Shown in pieces: positions 57,647 through 64,000 of a stretch of 64,000 nt of DNA. The notes beneath the pieces are model-generated. The model worked only from the letters and a program-made list of their open reading frames with translations, did no database searches and was not told the origin of the DNA. This DNA is from Streptomyces filipinensis. Its GTDB lineage: Bacteria > Actinomycetota > Actinomycetes > Streptomycetales > Streptomycetaceae. Location of the stretch: NCBI RefSeq assembly GCF_014649495.1, contig NZ_BMTD01000001.1, forward strand, positions 558,001 through 622,000, read 5' to 3'. Each line of letters starts with the position of its first letter. Position 1 is the stretch's first letter. The position numbers were made by a program, and so were the translations under genes.

Positions 57647-58771
57647 TCAGGCCGGCGCCACGGGTGCCGCGCCGGGCCGGCGGTAGGTGTACGGCGGCGG
57701 GGGTTCGGCCGGGCCGGCTTCGGACAGCCGGCGGACGAGGTCGTGGTCCGGGGAGAACGCGCAGGCCGGGTCGGTGCGTGCGGGGTCGCCGGTGAGGGCG
57801 TAGGCCTGGCAGCGGCATCCGCCGAAGTCCTCCTCCCGGCGGGGGCAGCCACGGCAGGGGCCGGTCATCCAGTCGGTGCCGCGGAAGCGGTTGAAGGCCG
57901 GGGACCGTTCCCAGATCCAGGCCAGGGAACGGTCGCGGACGTTGGGCGCGGCGAGGTCCGGCAGAGCGGCGGCGGCCGGGCAGGGCAGGACCGTCCCGTC
58001 GGGGGCGACGGTCAGCGAGACCGCCCCCCAGCCGCCCATGCACGGTTTGGCGACGCCGTCGAAGTAGTCGGGGACGACCCAGATCAGCTCGACTTGGCCG
58101 GCGAGCCGCGTCCGCCAGTCCTCGACGGCCTCGTGGGCGCGGGTGACCTGGTCGCGGGTGGGCAGCAACGCCGCCCGGTTGAGCAGACCCCAGCCGTAGA
58201 ACTGGGTGTTGGCCAGCTCGATCCGGTCCGCGCCCCAGGCCACGCCGAGCTCGATGAGGGCACCGACGGCGTCCAGGTTGTCGCGGTGCAGGACGATGTT
58301 GAGGCCCAGCGGGAGCCCGGCCCGGCGGACGAGGGCCGCGGCCTGCTCCTTGGCGGCGAAGGAGGACGGGCGCCCGGCGATGCGGTCGTTGGCGCGCGCG
58401 TCGGCGTGCTGGACGGAGAGCTGGACGCTGCGCAGCCCGGCCGCGGTGAGGGCGGCCAGCCTGGCTTCGTCCAGAGCGGTGCCGCTGGTGACGAGCTGGG
58501 TGTAGATCCCGGCGGCCTCGGCGGCGGCGACGATGTCCGCCAGATCGGGGCGCAGCAGGGGCTCACCGCCGGACAGATGCGTGTGGACGACGCCCAGCTC
58601 GCCTGCCTGGCGCAGCACGTCCGCCCACTCCCCGGTGCTCAGCTCGCTCGAACGGCGGGCGAGTTCCAGCGGGTTGGAGCAGTACGGACAGTGCAGCGGA
58701 CAGGCGTGGGTGAGTTCGGCGAGCAGGGCCCAGGGAGGGGCGGGCCTTTCGGGGCGCGAGGCGTCGGTCAC
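57647..58771 (-). CDS. pqqE: PqqA peptide cyclase (radical SAM)
   Basis: Radical SAM/SPASM enzyme that joins Glu and Tyr of PqqA by a carbon-carbon bond. The cluster motif C-P-L-H-C-P-Y-C gives Cys24, Cys28 and Cys31. The SPASM region has C-M-G-G-W-G and C-R-G-C-P-R-R-E-E-D-F-G-G-C-R-C-Q-A-Y-A-L-T-G-D, matching PqqE. 374 residues. GTG start overlaps the pqqD stop (GTGA). It is last in the run. Confidence 0.95.
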   Translation of the reverse strand: MTDASRPERPAPPWALLAELTHACPLHCPYCSNPLELARRSSELSTGEWADVLRQAGELGVVHTHLSGGEPLLRPDLADIVAAAEAAGIYTQLVTSGTALDEARLAALTAAGLRSVQLSVQHADARANDRIAGRPSSFAAKEQAAALVRRAGLPLGLNIVLHRDNLDAVGALIELGVAWGADRIELANTQFYGWGLLNRAALLPTRDQVTRAHEAVEDWRTRLAGQVELIWVVPDYFDGVAKPCMGGWGAVSLTVAPDGTVLPCPAAAALPDLAAPNVRDRSLAWIWERSPAFNRFRGTDWMTGPCRGCPRREEDFGGCRCQAYALTGDPARTDPACAFSPDHDLVRRLSEAGPAEPPPPYTYRRPGAAPVAPA

Positions 58772-59037
58772 CGGAGCCAGCCCTCCCGGTGCAGGCGGTC
58801 GAGGAAGAGGGGGACGTCGGTGGCCACCGGCGCGTCGGGGAAGCGTTCGGCCAGCGCGTCGACGATGCCGCGTACGGTGCGGGTGCCGTCGCACAGGCCG
58901 AGGACCGTGCCGGCGTGTCCCTTGAGGACGACGACGCGTTCCGGCAGGACCAGCAGGTCCGTGCCGCGTACGGTGTCGTGCCGCAGCGTCAGGGCCGGGG
59001 GCAGGGCGGGGCACCACTCCCGCTCGGGCGCCGTCAT
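58768..59037 (-). CDS. pqqD: PQQ biosynthesis chaperone PqqD
   Basis: An 89-residue RiPP recognition element that binds PqqA and delivers it to PqqE. Features: P-E-R-V-V-V-L-K-G-H-A-G-T-V-L-G-L-C-D-G-T-R-T-V and the C-terminal helix V-P-L-F-L-D-R-L-H-R-E-G-W-L. Its ATG overlaps the pqqC stop (ATGA), and its stop overlaps pqqE. Confidence 0.93.
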   Translation of the reverse strand: MTAPEREWCPALPPALTLRHDTVRGTDLLVLPERVVVLKGHAGTVLGLCDGTRTVRGIVDALAERFPDAPVATDVPLFLDRLHREGWLR

Positions 59038-59795
59038 CGCGTACGGTCCCGCAGGCCGTCCCGTTCCCTTTCGTCGGCGGGCTCGGACCGCCCGGCCTGC
59101 TGCACGGCGTCGAGCAGGGCCCACAGCACATCGCACTTGAAGGAGAGCGCGTCCACCGCCCGTTGCTGGTCCGTGCGGGTGCGCGCCCAGTCCAGGACGA
59201 GTGCGAGCGCCTCGCCGCTGTCGCGCCGGCCCTGCTCGACACGGGTGCGGAAGTACGCCAGTCCGTCCGCCTCGATCCACGGGTAGTGGCGTTCGAAGGC
59301 CTCGATGCGCAGGCGCATCAGATCGGGGGCGGACAACTCGGTGAGCGAGGCGGCCACCGCCTCCAGCGGCCCGCGCAGGCGGCAGAAGTTCACATAGCCC
59401 TCCACCGCCAGCCGCACCCCCGGCAGGACGGCCCGTCCGGACAGGAGGGTCCCCCGGTCCAGGCCGGCCGCCTCCCCGAGCCGCAGCCACCGCTCGATGC
59501 CGCCCTCGCCCTCCCGGCGCCCGTCGTGGTCCTCGATCCGGCGCAGCCACATCCTCCGCAGCAGCGGGGTGTCCAGCTTGGCGGTGATCAGCGCGTCCTT
59601 GACGGGGATGTGGCGCTGGTAGTGGAAACGGTTGGCGATCCAGCAGCGCAGCTCCGCCGGGCTCAGGGCGCCCGTGTGCATGCGCACGTTGAAGGGGTGG
59701 CGGTCGTGGTACCGCTCCTGGCCCACCGCGCGCAGGCGGGACTCGAACTCCGCGGGGCTCCAGGGCTCGGCGGCCCGGGTGACTGCCGTGGACAC
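59034..59795 (-). CDS. pqqC: Pyrroloquinoline-quinone synthase PqqC
   Basis: Cofactor-less oxidase performing the last ring closure and oxidation of PQQ. The 253-residue helical protein has R-Y-H-D-R-H-P-F-N, A-N-R-F-H-Y-Q-R-H-I-P-V-K-D-A and E-R-H-Y-P-W-I (about 180), all PqqC signature segments. It starts 93 bp after pqqA; the gap is too small for pqqB, which normally sits here or nearby. Confidence 0.95.
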   Translation of the reverse strand: MSTAVTRAAEPWSPAEFESRLRAVGQERYHDRHPFNVRMHTGALSPAELRCWIANRFHYQRHIPVKDALITAKLDTPLLRRMWLRRIEDHDGRREGEGGIERWLRLGEAAGLDRGTLLSGRAVLPGVRLAVEGYVNFCRLRGPLEAVAASLTELSAPDLMRLRIEAFERHYPWIEADGLAYFRTRVEQGRRDSGEALALVLDWARTRTDQQRAVDALSFKCDVLWALLDAVQQAGRSEPADERERDGLRDRTR

Positions 59796-59887
59796 TGCTC
59801 GATCACCATCTCTTCGGGGACGGGCGCGTGCCCCGAGCCGTCCGGGGCACGCGCGGTTCCGCTGGGGATGCCGCCGTCGGCGGCAGG

Positions 59888-60028
59888 CTAACGCGCCGTC
59901 AGGGAGTAGGCCGTGACCTCAAGCGCGGTGTCGACGACCGTGTAGTCCGGGGTCTGCCACACGACGGCGTCGCCCGGCGCCTCGGTGGCCCTGACCGGCT
60001 GCTCCGCCTGCTCGATGACTTCGTTCAT
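59888..60028 (-). CDS. pqqA: PQQ precursor peptide PqqA
   Basis: A 46-residue peptide ending W-Q-T-P-D-Y-T-V-V-D-T-A-L-E-V-T-A-Y-S-L. The E-V-T-A-Y (Glu and Tyr with three between) is the substrate pair that becomes PQQ. The first 23 residues are longer than in most PqqA peptides and acidic. It has a GGAAGG site 7 nt ahead of the ATG. Too short for many gene finders. Confidence 0.93.
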   Translation of the reverse strand: MNEVIEQAEQPVRATEAPGDAVVWQTPDYTVVDTALEVTAYSLTAR

Positions 60029-60083
60029 GGTGGGTACCTTCCTTTCGGGGAGGTGGGTCCACCCCTTCGCGGCAGCGAGGGGG

Positions 60084-61277
60084 CTACTTGATCGTCACTT
60101 TGAGGACGAAGTCCCTGTCGGTGCCGCGGTCGCTCGTGCCCATCAACAGCTGGTTGGTGCCGGGCACCGTGGTGAGAGCCCGCAGCCGCGCGTAGGTGTT
60201 GACGTAGTACGACTTCGCTGTTCCGATCCCCTGGCCGGTGCCGTCGATCGGAAGCCGCCACAGTCGCTGTCCGCGCAGCGTCGTCACGTAGATGACGTTG
60301 TTCACGATCGCGACCTGGGCGGGTACGCCTCCGTCCTCCGGCTTCCAGACGAACTTGGGATTCGTCATTCCCGCCGTGCCGCAGGTCCCTTCACACAGGG
60401 GCCAGCCGTAGTTCGCTCCCGCCTTGATCAGATTGAGTTCGTCCCACTTGGCCTCGCCGATCTCGGACGCCCACAGCCTGCCCCGGGTGTCCCAGGCGAA
60501 GCCCTGGGGGTTGCGGTGCCCGAGGCTGTACACGCGGTTGCCGAACGGGTTGCCGGGTGCCGCCGCGCCGGTCTTGGTGATGCGCAGGATCTTGCCGTTG
60601 AGCGAGTTCCTGTTCTGCGCGAGGCTCCCGGTCTGGGCGTCGCCGGTGGCCACGTACAGGTATCCGTCGGGACCGAAGGCGATCTTGCCGCCGTTGTGGT
60701 CCGCGCCCCTCTTGATGCCGCCGACAAGGACGGTGTAGCCGCTGAGCGTCTTGCCGTCGAACTTCATCTTCACGATCCGGGTGCCTTCGGCGGCCGTGTG
60801 GACGAAGAACACGTCCTTGTCCGTAGTGCCGTTCCAGGTCGGCGACGGGGCGACCCCGAGCAGTCCGCCCGAGCCCTTCGTGGGATCGACGTCGGGGACC
60901 ACCGTGTTGGGTACCGTGCCCACCATCTTCTTGGAGCCGTCCCGTCCCAGGAGATGCACGGTGGACGTGAAGCGCTCGGTCACCAGCGCGTACATCCCGT
61001 TCGGCAGGAAGGTGATCGCCCAGGGCCGGTTCCACTTGTCGGAGAGGGTGGAGATGCTCGACGGCGTACCCCCGTCGGCCCGGGCGTCCGCCTCCGAGCC
61101 GGCCGGCCGGGATGCCGTCTTCGCCGTCGCCGTCGCCGCCGTCGCCGTCGCCGCCGTCGCCGTCGCCGCCGTCGCCGGCGACGTCTGGACGACGCAGGCG
61201 ATGAGGAGGGCTGTCGCGGTGGTGAGGGCGGCTGTGACTGGGCGGACACGACGCGCCGCATGCGTCAGAAGTGACAT
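60084..61277 (-). CDS. Secreted PQQ-dependent sugar dehydrogenase (soluble aldose type)
   Basis: A 397-residue six-bladed propeller enzyme (glucose/sorbosone dehydrogenase family). Sec signal (about 1-37) is followed by a five-residue Ala/Thr repeat. G-A-D-H-N-G-G-K-I places the catalytic His, and L-G-H-R-N-P-Q-G the PQQ-binding Arg. W-D-E-L-N-L-I and G-W-P-L-C-E-G-T-C are also typical. It heads the run gdh-pqqA-pqqC-pqqD-pqqE, so enzyme and cofactor genes are co-expressed. GGAAGG ribosome site. Confidence 0.9.
   Translation of the reverse strand: MSLLTHAARRVRPVTAALTTATALLIACVVQTSPATAATATAATATAATATAKTASRPAGSEADARADGGTPSSISTLSDKWNRPWAITFLPNGMYALVTERFTSTVHLLGRDGSKKMVGTVPNTVVPDVDPTKGSGGLLGVAPSPTWNGTTDKDVFFVHTAAEGTRIVKMKFDGKTLSGYTVLVGGIKRGADHNGGKIAFGPDGYLYVATGDAQTGSLAQNRNSLNGKILRITKTGAAAPGNPFGNRVYSLGHRNPQGFAWDTRGRLWASEIGEAKWDELNLIKAGANYGWPLCEGTCGTAGMTNPKFVWKPEDGGVPAQVAIVNNVIYVTTLRGQRLWRLPIDGTGQGIGTAKSYYVNTYARLRALTTVPGTNQLLMGTSDRGTDRDFVLKVTIK
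61126..61170. repeat. Three exact 15 bp tandem repeats in the dehydrogenase signal region
   Basis: GTCGCCGTCGCCGCC occurs three times in a row, in frame with the dehydrogenase gene, encoding a 5-residue Ala/Thr repeat just after the signal peptide. Confidence 0.92.
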
Positions 61278-61472
61278 TCTGGTGCCTTCCTGCCATGAGG
61301 GTGCAGCGACCGCACGATGCCCGGTCGGGGATCCGCGATCTGCCGAGACACAGGGGGACGCCCCTTGCCGCGCCCCGGCGTGGTGAGCCCGCGGGAGGAA
61401 GAGGCGGGTCGGAGGCATTGCAAGGTCTCCTGCCAGGAGTATCGAAGGCCCGCGGAGGGGCGGGCCACTTGA

Positions 61473-61770
61473 ACTCCTCCAACCGGGGCCGCCGGACTCC
61501 TCCAACCGGGGCCGCCCGAAAGCCCCCTGACTCCGCTTCCGAGGACGGCCGGACAGGGCTTCCCGGAGGGACGCTCTTGGTGGCCGGCTCCCGATGAGAG
61601 GCCTCCCGGTGGGGCGGCTCCTGGTGGGAGGCCTCCCGGTGGGGCGGCTCTTGGCGCGTGGGCTCTCGGCTCTCGGAGGGACGCTCTCGATCAGACGGTT
61701 CCCGATGGGAGGGCTCCCGGTGGGACGGTTTCGATGGGAGGGTTCCCGGTGAGGCGGCTCCCGGTGGGGC
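61473..61770. repeat. Short imperfect repeats downstream of the promoter of the dehydrogenase
   Basis: A 23 bp unit starting ACTCCTCCAACCGG is tandem at 61473-61493 and 61496-61516. A second family, GGGAGGCCTCCCGGTGGGGC with variants, recurs about every 25-30 bp from about 61595 to 61770. No convincing gene is seen on either strand here. Confidence 0.72.
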
Positions 61771-61799
61771 CGCTCAGGCTGGCGGCGGGCCGACGGCCG

Positions 61800-62580
61800 G
61801 CCCGGTGTCAGCCGGGGGCGACGTGCTTCGGCGGCACCGGCAGTACTGGTGGTACCGGCCGTACCGGTTGTATGGGCGGTGCCGGCCACACCGGCGGCAT
61901 CGGCGGGATTGGCGGCGCCGGCTGTGTTGGCTGCACGGGCCAAGCGGGCGCCACACCGGTGGCGGTGGCACTGGCGGCATCGGCGGCACTGGCCGCACAG
62001 GCGGGACTGGCGGCGCCGGCTGTGTAGGCCGCACGGGCCAAAGCGGTCACCACGCCGGTGGTGGCGGCACTGGCGGTACCGGCCACACCGGCGGGACTGG
62101 CGGCGCCGGCTGTGTTGGCTGCACGGGCCAAGCGGGCGCCACACCGGTGGTGGTGGTACCGGCCGCACCGGTGGCATCGGCGGCACTGGCCCCACAGACG
62201 GGACTGGCGGCACTGGCGGCGCCGGCTGCGTTGGCTGCACGGGCCACACCGGTGGTGGCGGTACCGGCGGCACAGGCCACACCGGTGGCACCGGCTGTGC
62301 CGGCGGCCCTGGCCCCCAGCAGCGACGCCGTGGTACTGGCGGCACCGGCCACCCCGGTCGACCCGCAGCACCGGCCCTGTCGGTGGCAGCGGGCACGTCG
62401 GCGGCACTGGCCGTACCGGCGTGCCGGCCGTGCCGGCAGCATCAGCGGGCATACCGGCCTACCGGCCTCACCGGCCGTGCCGGCGCCCTGGGGGGACCGG
62501 TCGGCACAGGCGGTATCGGCGGCACCGGCCGCACCGGCCGCACCGTTCGTGGCGGTCGGTCTCGTGTGCGGGGCTGTCCT
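61800..62580 (+). pseudogene. Gly/Thr-rich repeat tract with shifting reading frame
   Basis: A repeat unit starting GGCGGCGCCGGCTGTGTTGG occurs at 61911, 62009, 62099 and 62215. Read on the + strand it gives G-G-A-G-C-V-G-C-T-G type sequence (Gly-x-x). The Gly-rich frame is +3 in unit 1, +2 in units 2-3 and +1 in unit 4. The changes fall after units 1 and 3, which have CAAGCGGG where unit 2 has CAAAGCGG, a one-base difference. Similar frame changes occur after 62340. So it looks like a decayed PGRS- or collagen-like gene, a contingency-type repeat locus, or a non-coding repeat tract. Confidence 0.55.
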
Positions 62581-62612
62581 ATGCGGGAGTCGGCGCAGCC
62601 GAACGGCTGGGT

Positions 62613-64000
62613 TCAGCCGACCTCGCGGGGCAGGCGCAGGCTGAGCAGGCCGGTCACCACGATCCCGGCCAGCTGGACCAGCAGCGTGGTGACCAGGGCG
62701 TCCCGCATGCCGAGGTGCGGTACGAGGGTGAGGAACAGGGTGCCGAGCGTGGCCACGCCGAGGGCGAGCGCGGACTGCTGGGTGGTGACCATCACGCCAC
62801 CGCCCACACCGGCCCGGGCCGGCGGCACCTCGGACATCACGATCCGCAGCACGTTGGGCAGTTGGAGCGCCTGCCCGGCACCGGCCACGGCCGCGCCCGG
62901 CAGCAGCGAGCCGACGTCCAGATGCGGCCAGTCCCGCCAGGCGGCCAGCACGATCAGCAGCACGCCCACACCCTGCACGACGGATCCCGCGGTGACGACC
63001 CGGCTGCCGTAGCGGGCGATCAGCCGGGGTCCGGCGAGGGAGACGAACAGGAACACCACGGCCATCGGCGCGAGGGCCAGCCCGGCCGGCACCGGCCCGA
63101 GCCGGGCGCCCTGTTGCAGCGCCAGTGCGATCACGAACATGAACCCGCTGAAGCCGACGGAGAACGGCACCATCAGCACCAGGCCCCGCCGCAGCGAGGC
63201 CAGCGCCAGCAGGCTCGGCGGCACCAGCGGGGTCCGGCCCGCCCGGTCGGCCCGCCGCTCCACGGCCCAGAACGCGCCGGCGGCGAACGGGAACGCGGCC
63301 AGCGACAGCCACGTCCACAGCGGCCAGCCCGCCGCCCGGCCCTCGGTGAGCGGGGCGAGCAGCGTCAGCAGGGACACCGCGAGCAGAACGGTGCCGGGAC
63401 CGTCGACGGGCTCCGGGCGCGGCGAGCGCGTCTCGGGCACGACGCGCACGGCGAGGACGAGACCGACCACGACCACGGGCACGTTGACGAGGAACACCGA
63501 CCGCCAGCCGGTCCCGGCGACATCGGCGGCGACGAGCACCCCGCCGAGTATCTGCCCCGCCACCATGGACAGCCCGGCCGTGGCGCCGTACAGGCTCATG
63601 GCCTTCGCGCGGCGCGCGCCGTGCGTGGTGGCCTGGATGGTGGCGAGCACCTGCGGCAGCATCGCGGCGGCCGAGGCGCCCTGCGCGACCCGCGCCGCGA
63701 CCAGGCTCCAGGCGCCGGGCGCCAGCCCGCAGGCCAGCGAGGTCAGCCCGAACGCGGCCATGCCGCCGAGGAACAGCCGGCGCCGCCCGAACAGGTCCCC
63801 GAGCCGCCCGCCGAGCACCAGCAGCACGGCGTAGGCGACCCCGTACCCGGCCACGACCAGTTCCAGCACGGCCTCGCCGGCGGCGAGGTCGGCGCCGATG
63901 GCCGGCAGGGCGACGTTGACGATGAAGAAGTCGACCAGCGGCAGCGCCGCGGCCAGCAGAACGGTGAACAGCCCGAGCCCGCCGAGTGCGGGCGGCGCGG
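62613..64000 (-). CDS. DHA2-type MFS exporter, 5' end outside window
   Basis: Proton-coupled exporter; the frame is open to the window end and shows L-V-D-F-F-I-V-N-V-A-L-P (TM1 motif) just before the edge, so about 20-40 residues lie outside. Loop motif G-R-L-G-D-L-F-G-R-R-R and motif B R-V-A-Q-G-A-S-A-A are clear. The stop is 33 bp after the repeat tract. It is the last gene in view and has no visible regulator. Confidence 0.88.
   Translation of the reverse strand, partial: APPALGGLGLFTVLLAAALPLVDFFIVNVALPAIGADLAAGEAVLELVVAGYGVAYAVLLVLGGRLGDLFGRRRLFLGGMAAFGLTSLACGLAPGAWSLVAARVAQGASAAAMLPQVLATIQATTHGARRAKAMSLYGATAGLSMVAGQILGGVLVAADVAGTGWRSVFLVNVPVVVVGLVLAVRVVPETRSPRPEPVDGPGTVLLAVSLLTLLAPLTEGRAAGWPLWTWLSLAAFPFAAGAFWAVERRADRAGRTPLVPPSLLALASLRRGLVLMVPFSVGFSGFMFVIALALQQGARLGPVPAGLALAPMAVVFLFVSLAGPRLIARYGSRVVTAGSVVQGVGVLLIVLAAWRDWPHLDVGSLLPGAAVAGAGQALQLPNVLRIVMSEVPPARAGVGGGVMVTTQQSALALGVATLGTLFLTLVPHLGMRDALVTTLLVQLAGIVVTGLLSLRLPREVG

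Noticed and set aside
60980-61261. Minus-strand frame with a long run of Arg
   Set aside because: It is the out-of-frame reading of the 15 bp repeat in the dehydrogenase gene.
61911-62250. Possible CRISPR array
   Set aside because: The units are imperfect, spacing is 98, 90 and 116 bp, and the sequence between units is itself repetitive rather than unique spacers.
61658-62644. Single open frame of 328 residues through the repeat tract
   Set aside because: Only part of it is Gly-rich; the repeat coding sense moves between frames, so one intact gene is not supported.

Overview
This window is chromosomal DNA from a high-GC actinomycete, almost certainly a Streptomyces. Third codon positions are almost all G or C, GTG starts are common, and genes are tightly packed with many 1 or 4 bp stop/start overlaps. 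The housekeeping order rsmE, tricorn protease, phoH-ybeY-corC-yjbR, era, leuA with its leucine leader, recO-uppS, znuA-znuC-znuB-zur and glyS is what I expect for the conserved Streptomyces core. I see no tRNA or rRNA genes, CRISPR array, insertion sequence or prophage.

Layout. 0-8.4 kb: rRNA methylation and RNA or nucleotide housekeeping (nitronate monooxygenase end, RsmE, VOC protein, lipoprotein, tricorn protease, HIT protein, RNase Z, adenine/adenosine deaminase). 8.4-13.4 kb: an MFS exporter, then a glucarate pathway (kdgD-gudD) and a PfkB sugar kinase. 13.5-19.6 kb: phoH-ybeY-corC-yjbR, an MFS/XRE divergent pair, and a cytidine-deaminase-like protein that lacks its zinc ligands. 19.8-22.9 kb: a secreted cluster including a WxL-like protein and a DUF916-like membrane protein. 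22.8-25.5 kb: an amtB-glnK pair, divergent from era; the Amt has Glu in place of the first pore His. 25.5-31.4 kb: a second XRE regulator with a divergent SDR, a sugar MFS plus GH1 beta-glucosidase, and a protealysin-type M4 protease with its emfourin inhibitor. 31.6-34.3 kb: leuL-leuA and a TerB protein. 34.5-42.2 kb: a secreted sialidase convergent with an operon for a peptide/opine-type ABC importer (one subunit is a permease-ATPase fusion) and a DapA/NanA-family aldolase.

42.4-47.5 kb is the accessory island. It holds a soluble protein and a membrane protein, overlapping by 4 bp, that share a short Y-Q-A...Q-x-F-H-E motif. Next come an Scr1-type XRE regulator with a DUF397 partner whose core is duplicated, two small overlapping genes, and an EACC1-like protein overlapping a caspase-like protease. 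The protease carries DivIVA-like and PH-like C-terminal segments and runs directly into recO. I read the island as a candidate regulated-proteolysis or immunity module.

47.5-57.5 kb: recO, uppS, a broken histidine phosphatase, the zinc-uptake operon with two Zur boxes, glyS with a strong terminator, an aldo/keto reductase with a TetR regulator and palindromic operator, a secreted protein and a small zinc-finger protein. 57.6-61.3 kb: a likely operon, secreted sugar dehydrogenase-pqqA-pqqC-pqqD-pqqE, which would make both a PQQ enzyme and its cofactor but has no pqqB. 61.3-62.6 kb: a repeat-rich tract with no intact gene; its Gly-rich reading shifts frame at matching 1-nt differences between repeat units. 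The window ends inside an MFS exporter.
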